A stretch of DNA of 64,000 bases from Auanema rhodensis. Its lineage: Eukaryota; Nematoda; Chromadorea; Rhabditida; Rhabditidae. This document shows positions 18,276-31,500 of this stretch, piece by piece. The notes beneath the pieces are model-generated. The model worked only from the letters and a program-made list of their open reading frames with translations, was not told where the DNA came from and ran no database searches. Location of the stretch: the NCBI GenBank assembly GCA_964057225.1, contig OZ059894.1, positions 17,824,476 to 17,888,475 of the forward strand, read 5' to 3'. Numbering within the stretch: the stretch's first letter is position 1; each line of letters begins with the position of its first letter. Position numbers and translations under genes: made by a program.

Positions 18276-19450
18276 GTCAGAATGTAATCTAGTTTATACA
18301 GTTTCCGAATGTTTTATCCCAGTGACTGTTCCAATCATTATATTCGGAAGCCCTTTATACACCTGGCGGGTTTGAATGACAGAGGTGATGATACTGAGAT
18401 CATAACCTGCTTCCTCCAGAAATACGTAACATTAGTTTTAGGTTTGCGAGATAAAGGAAGGTTAGTCTTGAGCTCAGTACTTTCACTTCATCGTTTTGAT
18501 TGTTATTTATTTCCTTTTCGTCCTAAATCCATAATGTTTAATAAATCTCGTACTTATTTAAATTGTCTGATTTTTTTGTTTAATAAAAAAACACCGTAAG
18601 CTATTTATTTATTGCATGACTGGCCAGCGAAATCTCGAAGTGAATTTTAAACACTCAGCCATCGTTTAGTATATCTATAGTATATTAAAGTGATTACGAA
18701 GATTATTTTCTGCTTAAAGCTAAAATTGAAAATCAAATGCGCTTTACAATTTTTACACTTGTTCTATAGTCATCAATCCCACTCATTTGAAATTAAATCC
18801 TAGAACTTCTAATAGTAACGCTTTTTCAATTCCTTATAATAAACGAATATTATTTTTTTTATATAAATAAAAGTGTCAACAATGATTTTCATATCGCAGT
18901 TACAATAAAGGAGCAATTTTACTTTTTGATTACTAAAATGAAATATTACACAAAAGAAAGCAATAAAAACCACTCACATCCCAGAGCAATAAAAAAAATT
19001 AATCGCACTTCTTTCATTACAAAATCGCTCTTGATGAACTCATGAAGTGTTCGCAAACTCATTCGACTTAAAAAACGATTATTTTTCATAAAATTGTACA
19101 CAATATTTGAATGGAATCTATAATAATATGAATTTTGCGTAGAAATTTCATATCGTACGTCTATATTAAATATTAAAACATTAATAAGCACAACAGTTGA
19201 GAACTGTGAAAAGGCAAGCAAGTATATTACTTATTAGTATATTAGAACTTCCAGGTTGAAATTGAATATATATTTCATTCATTTGAGCCTTTAACTTCTA
19301 ATTCTATAAAAAATTAAAATTTCATTACCGCTCGGGTCACTTTGTTAAAATACAGTACGCAAAATACCGTGAATAAAAAATTGAACTGGCGCGTCTTTTA
19401 AATTTACAAAATAATAAAATGATCATTTCACTATAAGCATCACAAACAAA

Positions 19451-21927
19451 ATGTCGGCTAAAGTAACTAGATGTATGCTGGAAGCTTTTAATACTAATTC
19501 TGCTAATGATCTATCAGAACAGATTTCACTGGTATGTTAGGGTTTTTCTGCTTCGTTTTCATATACTATAATTTCTAGTTAGAAAAATACCGTATACGCT
19601 TATGTCACAGTACTTTGTTACCAATATGGTCTAATTCATCTGCTCCTGCTTCCGATATCATTTTGATTGATCTTTTAAGTCATGAGGTAGATATTCTGAA
19701 GTTCTCAATAGTTGAAACCTTAATTAGAAAAAAGAAGAGCAGAGCGAAGAATGCAGATATACAGACAATGTGAGATCACGCCCATTTGAATATGAGATGG
19801 ACGTAGATGAAGCTAATGGAGGTTGCCCACTAACTTTTCAGTTTTTGACTTTAGCTTCTATGAAATCAAATGAGACTTGGAAAGGTATATATATATACAT
19901 ATATGCATAGGGATTAATTTTTTTTCATATTTTTAGCTCCACGAAGAACAGTCGGATCAGTTAGTATTGAATATTTCAATTGCAATCCTATTCCTACTCG
20001 CGAAGCTTTGGAGCTTCGTGATATGTATGATAAATATGCTTTTCATTTTCTTTCTTAATTTCTTAATTTAAGCTTTGTCTCCAATGATTACTTGGAAACA
20101 ACTTTGAGTGGTCTCCCTGTTGTTTTCATTACTGATGGAAGCGACAAAGAAGTTATTGCTCTAGCATCTATGCAATTATGTAAAAATAAAATAAATTCTT
20201 CATTAACTCGTTTCTTTGGTATGTTTTAATATTGCTTATATTTTATTCTTTATTTATACAGGCAGAGCTACTGATTCCGTTAAGCAACAACTTTGTCAGC
20301 TAACAAAACGTTTCGGTGCTTTAGAAAAAAGAAGCAAAGCTTCTGCTGTATATAGTGTTAGTTTTTCTGTGTTAATAATGTTGTATGTTCTAACTGTTTT
20401 TAGATTGTATCTGAAAAGGCTTCTGGTATTGCTGCATCTGCAGCTGTAATGGCCAAAATGAATCTCACATTCAAATGGCAAGAAGGAATTAAGGTGAGTT
20501 TCACTTTGTTGTATGAGTTATCTTAATATTTATTCCAGGATAACACATTTTTAGCCCCACCTTCTCCTTCTGCTAGTGCAATTTTACATGTATCACCTGG
20601 TTGGAAAGATGTTAGAATCAGTCTCTACGAAAATAGTAAAGAATTAGAGTTTATTTTGGTTAGTTATTCAATAAAACTGCACATAAAGTCCTATACGTTA
20701 TAGGCTCTGGCAAAAACTTTATCTGACGATACGACTATGATGTTCCCTAAATCGGAGAAACGTCCCGAAGAAATTCTTAAGAAAGTTTCTGATTTAGTTG
20801 ATAGCTGCAGAGGAATCCAAAGAGATACCGCATCTCAAAATAACAGGTATTATTACTAATACTATTCTTATTTCATATATTTAACTTGCAGATTCTTTGA
20901 TTTTACAGAACATCTTTGGTCATGCATCAAAGATTGCGATAGCTATGAAACTTTAGTATCAGCTTTCAAAATTGTCTTTGGTGCTTTGAAGGAATTGAAA
21001 ATCAACACGATCGTAAGATTATTTCTTTATTATTGTACATCTCGTGATTGTTTTAGCTCCATCACGACAACAAATCTACTGTTGCTCGATTGGTGCGTGA
21101 CTCCTTATCTGGCGAGTTGTTGCTTCCTAGATTAGAGGCGTTGACCCCAATTCAACTTTTGTTAGAAATTGGAATAGAGAGATTCAGAAGGTATATTAAA
21201 TAAAGTTCTGTCATGAGACGTTGTAACACATACAGAGATATGGTCCATATGTTTGTGAGTGAGTCTTTAGCTACTTCTGAGAAAGAGATTATGGATGCGA
21301 AGTTTGTTGGAACCAATCCAGAGCAGAGAGCATATTCTCTTTTACCTATGCATCTTGCTCTCCAAACAATGCTTGAGGTAATAATATCCTCTGTTTTGTG
21401 CAATATTTTCTTTTTTCTGTAGATTAAAAAAAATCTTCAAATTAGCACTCATCAGATCGTGAATATGACAAGGTATTTATTTTAAAAAAAGTTGTGTTGT
21501 ATGCTCTTAATTGTGTTTTTCAGAATTGTTCTTCACCAGTTCTCTGATGCTCCTATTACAGACATTTCTAAAGTTTTCTTTGAAACTGAAGTTTCGTTTG
21601 TCGATATTAAGCCTGAAATTATGGAAAAGTGAGCAAATTGGCCTCCTTCATCGAAATACTTATTGTTTAGTGTTCAACCTCTGCTTTGGACTAATGAAAC
21701 TCTATATATGCACAAAAACCCTATAGCTTCAACAGTAGTGAGCTTTTCTCGTGAAAGTAATTTCAAGCACTTGGATAGGTTTATTCACACAAAATCAAAG
21801 GTAATATTTTATTTTTACGGCTAACAATACAATATTCTAGGATTGTGATGAGCCCGCAGATCCTTCTGAACAATATTTATGTTCCTTGACTACCTCAACA
21901 TTCGTCAACAGAGATATTCTTCCCTAG
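19451..21927 (+). CDS. ZWILCH: ZWILCH, RZZ kinetochore complex subunit
   Basis: About fifteen short introns split a protein of roughly 570 residues, close to the 591 of human ZWILCH. Recognisable blocks in the right order are PRRTVGS, KELEFILALAKTL (human RELKFLLVLADGL), FFDFTEHLWSCI (human DFAEQLWCKM), LEALTPIQLLLEIGIERFRRD (human IPVQMLLEIGLDKLKKD) and MFVSESLAT. Near the C-terminus an NFKHLDRF block precedes the final VNRDILP. ZWILCH joins ROD and ZW10 in the RZZ complex, which forms the outer-kinetochore corona, recruits Spindly, dynein and MAD1-MAD2, and sustains the spindle checkpoint. The start at 19451 follows a purine-rich leader (ACAAACAAAATG). MIS12, another kinetochore gene, begins 176 bp after the stop. 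Confidence 0.88.
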
Positions 21928-22103
21928 ATCCTTTTTTTGTTTTAAAATATTAATTTTATCTGTGTTTTATCTTGATCTAAAGCTTTTTTCCCAGTGTTCT
22001 TTAAAATATTTTATATCTGACGCTTTATTAGAAAGGTCATTGGTTTTAACCAATCACGTATTTTCACTTCAAATCATTTAAAGGATATGGCTTCTTTATT
22101 CAG

Positions 22104-22827
22104 ATGGGAGACACCGGTCGTCTCGTTAATGAATTTGAATCTTATTTTTATGATTTTTCTCCTCGCGGATTCACTGATGGAGGTGTGAGTTTTTCATGTA
22201 TTAGTCTAATTTATCTCTTTAGTTTATAATGCCGTAATCGATAGTTGGGGAGAAGCTGTCACTATTTTTCTGAACAAAACTGACTTTCCCAACGTAAAAA
22301 TTATAAATTCATACTTATGTAAATTACATTATTTTAGTTGAAAGATCGAAAAAAATTTGAACGAGATTTGTTGGGACTTTTATTCAGGACTAAATGTAAT
22401 TTCAAAGGCATTCTTCACAAATTCACAGTAATTATTTAGTTTCTTTTCTTTTTAAAATAAAATTATATTAGGAATTTGCTATGCGCTATATTTTCCGTAT
22501 TCCTACTGCCGTAACTCTACCTGAACACAAAATGTCTCAAATTCTTGCTGTTGAGCAAGTTAAATCTCAAACGTATTATGATCCTGGAAAAATTGAAAAA
22601 AGTTTTAAGAAAAAGGAAAATCAAATAATCGAAGTAGGGAATGGTGTAAACTTTATTTTACTTTTTACTTTTTTTAGCTAAGATACAGATTAGCTGAAAG
22701 GGAAAGTATGATGAAGGAAATCGATGATGTCCTGAAGATTGTAGAAGCGATTGAGAGAGCATCAGAGAGAAAGGAACTTGAACTTTCACAATTGAACTCG
22801 ACTCATTCATCTGCAATGTCAACCTAA
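22104..22827 (+). CDS. MIS12: MIS12, kinetochore KMN network subunit
   Basis: Several small exons give a protein of about 170-190 residues. Human MIS12 has 205. The N-terminal block FESYFYDFSPRGFTDGVYN matches the human YEAQFFGFTPQ segment. LHKFTEFAMRYIFRIPTAVTLPEHK matches the human MEQLFLQLILRIPSNILLPEDK, the most conserved part of the family. The rest is a long charged helical region (LRYRLAERESMMKEIDDVLKIVE) typical of this rod-shaped complex. MIS12 bridges inner-kinetochore CENP-C to KNL1 and NDC80. The ATG at 22104 lies immediately after the acceptor-like TTTATTCAG, which fits a trans-spliced internal operon gene. HDDC2 begins 160 bp after the stop. Confidence 0.85.
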
Positions 22828-22987
22828 GTGATCTAACCTGTCTCATGAATAATTGTATTTTCATTATCCAATAACTCCACTTGTATTAATCAATGAAATT
22901 GATTCCATGTAAAGTTTTTAATTTTCATAGTGGCGAGCCCTTCAGTGTTTATTTTCCATCCAAGTTTTTTTTTAATCAGTTGCATAG

Positions 22988-23721
22988 ATGGCTGCAGTGA
23001 AAATTTTTGAGCTGCTTGATGTTTTGGATTCTTTGAAACATTTGAAACGCACAGGATGGGTTAAGATGGGGGTTGGTTACATCGAAGTTATATCTTATAG
23101 TTGTTAATATTTAGGTTCCTGAACCTGAAACTGTCGCTTGTCATATGTATCGTATGGCTGTACTGGCAATGTCCTTGGAAGGACAATTAGGCAAGTATTT
23201 ATCTTGTACATAATATTTTTAATTGAAATTACTTACAGATATAGATATATTCCGAACGGTTAGAATGTGTTTAGTACATGATATTGCTGAAGCTATTGTC
23301 GGCGATATTACACCGTACTGCGGAGTCTCAGAAGATCTTAAACATACCATGGAGCATGATGTAGCGAAGCATGCTGTTGTTTAAAATTCAAAACAATCTT
23401 GTAGGGTATTAAGAAAATCGCTTCGTTTGCACCAGCTGTCGGAGAGGATTGGCTTGATCTTTGGATGGAATACGAAAAGCAAGAAACACTAATTGCTAAA
23501 GTAGTGAAGCATTTGGACAAGTTTGATATGACATCTCAAGCTCTTACTTACGAGCGCAAATATGGTACGCTGTGTATATAGAAGTAACTGAATCAAATAT
23601 TTATTATATTGCAGGTATCGACCTTTCCCAATTTTTCGAAACAACGAAAAACGTCTTCACAATTGAACCATTCATGCAGTGGGACAAAGAAATGAGAGAA
23701 AATAGAGATAAGAAAATGTAG
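22988..23721 (+). CDS. HDDC2: HDDC2-type HD-domain 5'-deoxynucleotidase
   Basis: Five or so exons encode about 175-180 residues. The HD domain is clear: an early His (ETVACHMYRMAVLAM), the metal-binding HD pair in LVHDIAEAIVGDITPY, and the later Asp in VKHLDKFDMTSQALTYE. The stretch WLDLWMEYEKQE matches the human LYELWEEYETQS. Family members (YfbR, yeast YGK1, human HDDC2) dephosphorylate deoxynucleoside 5'-monophosphates in a divalent-metal-dependent reaction. The start follows TTTTTTTAATCAG with a leader of only eight bases, so it may also be trans-spliced. It is the third gene in a same-strand cluster with ZWILCH and MIS12. Its 3' end converges on the minus-strand peptide gene, with 60 bp between the stop codons. 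Confidence 0.88.
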
Positions 23722-23781
23722 AATGGCATTTTTGATTAATAAAGTGAAGTATTAAGTTATATTATACATTTGATGAGACGT

Positions 23782-23998
23782 TTATGAAGGGCTGACGAAC
23801 TGCTCGATACGGACACCGTCGCCGTTATTCGGTCCATTCATTATTTTCTTGACAAAATCTAGAAATATATATATATATAGTACAATTAAAACTAATAGTT
23901 AACATACCTTTGCCTTTATTGTGATCCTCTTTTCTGGCGAAAACAGTATCAAACAAGTATAAGAAGAAAATGAATATACGTAGGAATCGTTCAAGCAT
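23782..23998 (-). CDS. 55-residue secreted or membrane peptide
   Basis: Two exons (23908-23998 and 23782-23858) join in frame to 55 codons. The protein starts with a strongly hydrophobic segment (LRIFIFFLYLFDTVFA) that reads as a signal peptide with a plausible cleavage after VFA, or as a signal anchor. A charged tail follows (RKEDHNKGKDFVKKIMNG, then GDGVRIEQFV). The ATG is one base after TTTTTCAG, the same acceptor-before-ATG arrangement seen at other genes here, and both splice sites are canonical. That makes it more than a chance frame despite the size. I do not recognise the family. There is no cysteine and no obvious dibasic processing cassette, so a disulphide-rich effector or neuropeptide precursor is unlikely. 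Confidence 0.5.
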
Positions 23999-24359
23999 TC
24001 TGAAAAAGCAAAATTGCTGACTGATAGCAGCTAAAAATGGGCCAAAAACATTCAGAAGAGGGGAGGAGGGAAGACGTGGACATTACACAGAGGTCTAAGT
24101 GGTTAATAAGAGACTGTAAGATAGATTGATAGATGGAACTGTCGGTATAAGAAGAGACGGACGACAATCGTTAGAAATGTTCAAAACATTAATACTGTTT
24201 ATTGATTGTATTCGCAGTATTACAGCGAATCGGTGTGACCTTGTTTGGCGCGAAAAGAAAACAGAAGGCCCCAGCTATTGGCACACACGTGCTTACTACT
24301 CAACATACATATGCTTCATCTAAGTTAAGTACCTGATAACAGTGAAGACGCGGGAAAGA

Positions 24360-24473
24360 CGGGAAGACCCGAAAGAATGTGGGGACCTGCTAGCCCGGCT
24401 GGTAAGAGACGGGCTGGTGTGTAATCTTGTGACTGAATCTCTGAACAAGACAGACTCTCTCGTATTTGTCTTG
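24360..24473. ncRNA. Possible structured RNA, three hairpins in GC island
   Basis: Within an AT-rich spacer this segment is GC-rich and holds three perfect inverted repeats in a row. They are CGGG-AAGA-CCCG at 24360-24371, AGCCCG/CGGGCT at 24392-24415, and CAAGACA/TGTCTTG at 24446-24473. The loop of the second contains GGTAAG, a consensus splice donor. Such a layout recalls snRNA or spliced-leader RNA genes, but I find no good Sm site (only AATCTTG between hairpins) and no promoter element. It lies between the 3' end of the REEP gene and the 5' end of the peptide gene, so it may simply be the promoter of the latter. Confidence 0.25.
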
Positions 24474-24702
24474 ATAATGGCCTGATATTCTGGTAGGCAC
24501 GTGAATAAAATATGTTCTTAGATCATCTTTTTCTCTGTTCCTTGACTAATGCCTGCATTCAACAAGTAAAAAAAAACTGAATGGATAAAAAAAATTTATA
24601 TTTCACAGAATCACAAATGATGAGTACCCATAGTCAGATGATGTTAATAGAGAAAAGGCATAATATCATTGAGGTTAGAACATTAATTACAGTCTTTGAA
24701 AA

Positions 24703-25830
24703 TCAATGATTAATAGTTTTAGTGCGAGATGTTCCCGTTCCTCTTCTGTTGGGATTTCTGTTGCGAGCATCTGATAAAGGCTTTTCCTTTTTTGCTGATG
24801 AACGGGCAGATCTTCTAAGAGTAGGAGGTCGCAGAGACACTGAAACGTGAAAGAAACTCTAATCAAAGAAACGATCTATTAGATATATTACCATCATCCT
24901 CACTAGTGGTCTCATCAGCAGTGGTTTCTACTAGATCCGAGATGTCGCCCTATAATATTCAGAGATTACTCATATCAATGTATACAGATATGATAATGAA
25001 GGATTTTTATCATACATACCCTTGAGGAGTTAAAAGGAGATCTCATAGAACCAGATTCATATAAAAAATTATCTTCACCGTGTGAATACTCTTGCAGAGA
25101 TTCTTGCTTAACTAATCTAGGATCTAAAAACTTAAGATGAATTTACATTTCTCCATATACACATGCCATATACAAGAGGAGGTGGCGAATTGACAAAAGA
25201 CTTTCTTCTCGGAATACAATTTGGTGTGTCATCATTATCACTCTAAAAGTATTTTATATGTGCTTTCTTAAGAAATGAAACCTCAACTTCAGAAGCTTCT
25301 TCCCTTCCTTGATAAAATGGTGACGGATTCTTAATGCGACCATTTATTTATAATAAAAAAAACAAATTTATAGCTACCTGACTAAAAAACAGTGGAGTCC
25401 AATCCATGATTGAAGAAATAAATACAGCTATTTGTTTTCCGGCTCGTCTTTCATAGCGACTAATCATAGAACGTAATACCTCAAAAAACAGAATTCAACT
25501 GAACACCTTAAATAATTCATACTTTATCATACATAAATTGAGCTCCTGAAGTATATGGATTCACACACCATATTAAAAACATGGTTTTGAACATTCCATA
25601 AAAAGGAATGAAGTGTGATAATAATAATAGCTCTAAGAAAAAAGTAACTACATGAAAAGCAGCATATACAACCCAATATTTGAGCCAGCGAACCTAAACT
25701 TAGTAATTGCTAGAGGCAGAAAGTAGTTGTACCCTACCAAACTACCTTTAGTTCCTCGCTTAATGGCTTTGTAAGAATAAAACAAAGGGATAAATCCTCC
25801 CATAAACCCCTCGATAAGTTGAGAAAACAT
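24703..25830 (-). CDS. REEP: REEP1-4-like ER-shaping membrane protein
   Basis: About eight exons give roughly 220-240 residues. The N-terminus FIPLFYSYKAIKRGTKGSL, followed by VRWLKYWVVYAAF, FIPFYGMFKTMFLIWCVNPY and SGAQFMYDKV, is the TB2/DP1/HVA22 domain. It most resembles REEP1-4 (compare [30 protein letters not shown]). These proteins insert hairpins into the ER membrane, create curvature and link ER to microtubules; human REEP1 is a spastic paraplegia gene. The C-terminal half is hydrophilic, with Ser, acidic and finally basic stretches (RPPTLRRSARSSAKKEK, NPNRRGTGTSRTKT), consistent with a microtubule-binding tail. The start at 25830 gives only about ten residues before the first hydrophobic segment, as in family members. 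Transcription is divergent from the PP1 gene. Confidence 0.85.
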
Positions 25831-26038
25831 TTTCCAATAAAGTGATTATCTCCTGCTATATAATAATGTAGCAAAACTGTTCTGATAAATATTACAAGGT
25901 ACTCATGAAATCATGCATATATATATGATTTCATTAATCTATTCGAATTCCTATATTTTCCCGCGAAGTGAACTTAAAATTAAAGGGCGGCTACAAAGGG
26001 TCTCAACACTCATTGTAATTGGCAGTAAGCCAAACTTC

Positions 26039-26083
26039 TGACGTCAGCGAAGGACGTTACGTGATGCGAAAATAATATGGCGA
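26039..26083. promoter_or_regulatory. Shared promoter region with CRE and YY1-like sites
   Basis: Between REEP (minus) and PP1-beta (plus) lies a perfect cAMP-response-element palindrome TGACGTCA at 26039-26046. About 30 bases on is AATATGGCGACC, close to the YY1 consensus AANATGGCGNC. An inverted CCAAT box (ATTGG) lies just upstream of the CRE. These are motif matches only, but they cluster in one GC-richer patch at the expected place for a bidirectional promoter. Confidence 0.4.
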
Positions 26084-26814
26084 CCGGATTACTATACGAT
26101 GTTGCTCATATCTTTATCGTAATCTGTTTATCGTAGATTGTTAGCAGGGCCAGGTATCCTTCTTTAGTAATATGAAGTCGGTTTTCTTACACTACCAACA
26201 GTAAAAGAGTTGTACTTTTCACCTTTGTTCACATTTTCACCTTATCTTCACTTTCAAATTTTATATCGCATGTAATGGCTTGTTTCGAAGCTTAGTTTTA
26301 TGCCTGAATTCTTATTATCTTCTAATTTTTTTTTGGTTGACAACCTTAGGTAGGAAAGTTCCTTGCTTCATGTCTTCGATACATGTATCTTGTTATGTTT
26401 TTCGAAACAAATTTCTTGCACGTTTGTGAAATGTTTATGCCATACTAGGAATGAAACATCCTTGTGGCGTGAAATTTTTGCTTAAGTTTCTATTCACTAT
26501 ATTCGGTTTATTTAATCAATGCTTCACCAAGTACCTCTCCATTCAGTCCTCAGTTATATTCGTGAATTAAAAAGCGAAAATTAAAAAAAAAATTATGGCA
26601 TTAAAGTTATATATAACGTGGAACATTACTTCTTTTTTCCAATGAATATTTGTTTCCATAGAATTTTTAATCAAAATGTAAAATATACTTTAATTTGCTG
26701 AATTTCAACTATTCCTTGACATCATTTAAATTTGTCATTTCGTAATTTATTAATTATAATTCTATTAATAGTTCTTAAGAGTGATTCATGCTTTTTAAAA
26801 CTCTGTATTGGAGT

Positions 26815-26910
26815 TATTACCACTGTAGAGGACGTGTGTCGCAACCTAATGTTGCGCCATATCGATCGTGCGTGTTTTGTGGCCGCTTCGCCTATTTTCG
26901 GCGCCACTAT
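26815..26910 (+). other. GC-rich inverted-repeat island upstream of PP1
   Basis: A GC-rich patch in an AT-rich flank, 140 bp before the PP1-beta start. It contains a perfect stem CGCAAC-CTAAT-GTTGCG (26840-26856) and a second imperfect one, GTGGC ... GCCAC (26879-26907). Both strands are open across it for about 60 codons, but neither product resembles a protein. A structured 5' leader, a small RNA or a core promoter are all possible. Confidence 0.3.
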
Positions 26911-27048
26911 TATTTGAACAAAAAATACTTTTTTTTTCTGGATTCTTTGAACTTATCTTGTTTTTCGTATTACCTTTACTTTTAATTTTAGCTAGTTTTT
27001 CCTAGCTTCTTCGGATCCTCACCTCCTGTTTGACGACAGTCCAGAGTT

Positions 27049-28529
<1,481 letters not shown>

Positions 28530-31500
28530 AAGATTGTCTTCCTATTGCTCTTATATAGACATCGTCAATGTTTTTCTTTGACGATGATGTTAAAACCATC
28601 TGCATTACGACTTACGACATTTTATGTTTGGCTTATTTCGGCACTAAGTAGGGGACTCACTGGCTTTTTACCCTGAAAGCATATTTATTGTTTAATCCCT
28701 TCTTCATATGGCTCATAAGAAAGTTGGTGTCAAATTCTTAGGCCTATAATGAGAGTAGAGCCCTCACGGTATATTTGTTCGAAAATTGTCAAACTGTAAA
28801 TTTATGAACGTTCTATACTATAAGCTGTTTTTGTGTTTTTAGTTCTTTGAAAGATAGCACTGCTATTTAGTTATATTTAAAAAAATACAATATTCTATGG
28901 ATTCAATTTCAATGATGTATTTCAATTCATTTTGTCAGAAAAAAGATCTTGTTTTCTTAAGTGATTTCTTTGATGAGAAGCTTTATTGAAGTTAGTGCAC
29001 CTCTTGTCTTGTTTCCGACGTTAAAATGACGATGAAGAAGGATACATTTGAGATTGATTCTACATATCATTCAAACGCCTATCTTTTCGTTATCAAAAGA
29101 AGAAGGAAAAAAAGCATGGGAAAATTGTTGTTTGTGATAAGAGACATATGTCCACAATGTGATGGCAGAAGAATAATTGTGCTCTTAAATTCGTTAGGCT
29201 TTTTCAACTATTAGAAAATGGTTTATAATCCTGAAAAGAGGAAAGTACTGATGTATTCGAATGTTTTATGATGATTGCAAAGCACTAGAAATAGTCTTCA
29301 TCATTTATAGAAAAAGAACAACTTAACCTAAAGAGCCTTCTATACTTTTAATTTCCGAAATCTTTATTTTCTGCAGTTTTATCAAATAAGTTTTTTCAGT
29401 AATTTTGAATAAAAATTTTGTTAGAAAATAAAGTAAGAGTTGCTATTCGTTAGGCAATTCGAAAAATTTTTGAAGCTTAAAGCAACTGCTGAACTCTCTA
29501 GATGTTCCATTTGTCAGAATACTACTAGAGCAAATTATTAGATTATATTAATATATACATATACATATGTGTGTGTGTGTATGCGTAGTAAGATAATATC
29601 TTCAACTTTGAAAAAAAAATATTTTTAATAGGATTAAATAAATTTTTATTAAAATAATAAATCAATCATAGGTTAGATCTTAGAAAGTTGTTCCATTATG
29701 TTTTTTATTCGTCATTTATAGTTGCCTTTTTCATTGTGAGAAATAACTCAGATTAGTGCCATTAATGAGATTTAGCTGTCTATATGCCCCGAGGAGTTGT
29801 GAAGGTTTATTGGCTCTTGAAAGTTTTTCTTGCTTGATTAGTTTTGCTCCTACACATACACAACTTCAAAAATCATTCCTTGTCTCTCAATATCAATTCC
29901 TCTTCTACAACTTGCTGTTCTAGTTCTCTAAACGTTTCTTACAAGGCTGTGTGCCGATTATATTAACACGGATATTCTATTCCGAGAAACAACTACTGCC
30001 ATCGCAGAGGCTGTCTTCCTATTCTTTCTCTTCTCCAAATTCTTTTCACATCCCTTTGATGTCAGTCACCGTGTTCGTCCATTCTGTTCTAGTGTGAATC
30101 ATGAAAAGCTGATTTTAGCATCGCATTCATCGGCTAGTGCAGTTGCTCTATAACTAGAAGAGAAGTGATGTCAAAAGTAGTAGTAGATCACAGAGAGTAA
30201 AGCATACGCGAACGAATAACGGAAGTTGAATAACGAGACGACGATTAGCAGCATGAGCAATAGCAAATGTCTGTTTTAAAACTTGCTTTTGCAACTGAAT
30301 GTTATTGAAAAAAAATGGCTTAGGGCCGCTGTATAAGCAGACAGGTGGATAAGAAATATTTTCGAGAAGAAGCTGTACTTCATTCTTTTAATGGAATAAA
30401 TAATATCTGAAGCTTTTGCCATTCTTCAACTGTTTATATCGAAATTTAAAATATTCCCTTTCTTCATTTGTCGATCATAGTCACTATATTCTTTCGAAGT
30501 TACGAGAAAAATGTTTTTGATATGCGGTGTAAACAAACAATTAGATGATTTTTAAAAGATTATTTTAAAGATTTCGTCCAGTAGAATGATTAACAAAAAC
30601 ACCAAATTGTCTAAAAAGAAAAATTTACAAAGAATTGGGAAGTAAAAGTAGAACAATTGAAAAAAACATTTTATATTCAGAAAAAGCTTCTTAGACTGTT
30701 TAGAAAATGTGTGGGGTATACGGATGACTGACTGATGAGAAAAATGATTTAAACTCGATGACGGCGAAGCGACAGCACTCACCTCGTTTTTCCTTCGAAT
30801 TCAATGAGATAGGAATTTTGATAAATTTCTTCGCTCACTCCCATGATCGTTTTTATTTCTCTGCGAAAATTTTCAAAAGGGCGATTCTATGTACATATTG
30901 CTATAACAGAAAAATCATTGTAGAAAAGTCGTTAGATTATTGAAAATAATAAACTGAACAGTATTGGTAGAAATAGCATAACGAATGTAAATGATTTATA
31001 TAATCAACATAGTTAAAAATTTATTTATTAAATGATTATTAGGCAGACAGTATGAATTAAGTACTAAATAAAGTCTTAAACTCAGAAAAATTTAGACATT
31101 TTTTCGATTTTCAATAAATTCTCCAGTGATTTTTGACTAATTTTCAGAAACTTTATAGCTTATTCTATTAATTCCAATTTTTCTTTTTCTTTTATTTGAT
31201 ATAAATGAAATGATTCATCTATGAACAGTGCAACATTTGTGTTCATAACGTAAAAACTACGTGAGAGCAGTCTCCTCATTCTCCAAAGGCCAGACTTCAG
31301 AAACGGTTGTTTCTTGTTCATTCATTCACATCTTCTTACTATCTGTATCTCGTACTTTCATTCCATATCTCTCTCTTCATTTCCCTCTATATTTCTCTTT
31401 TATCTTCCAAAATTTCTTTTATTTTCTATTATTTTCTAGTTTTGTACTTGTATTGTTAGCCACAACTGTGTGACGACAAACCGGCAATAAGGTCTATGCA

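Noticed and set aside
26722-26907. 61-codon minus-strand frame (MAPKIGEAATKHARSIW...) upstream of PP1
   Set aside because: Only the GC-rich half looks protein-like; the other half is AT-rich noise, and the opposite strand is equally open. Kept only as a structured patch.
29026-29214. 62-codon plus-strand frame after PP1-beta
   Set aside because: Basic AT-rich composition, no similarity, no splice or promoter context; likely chance.
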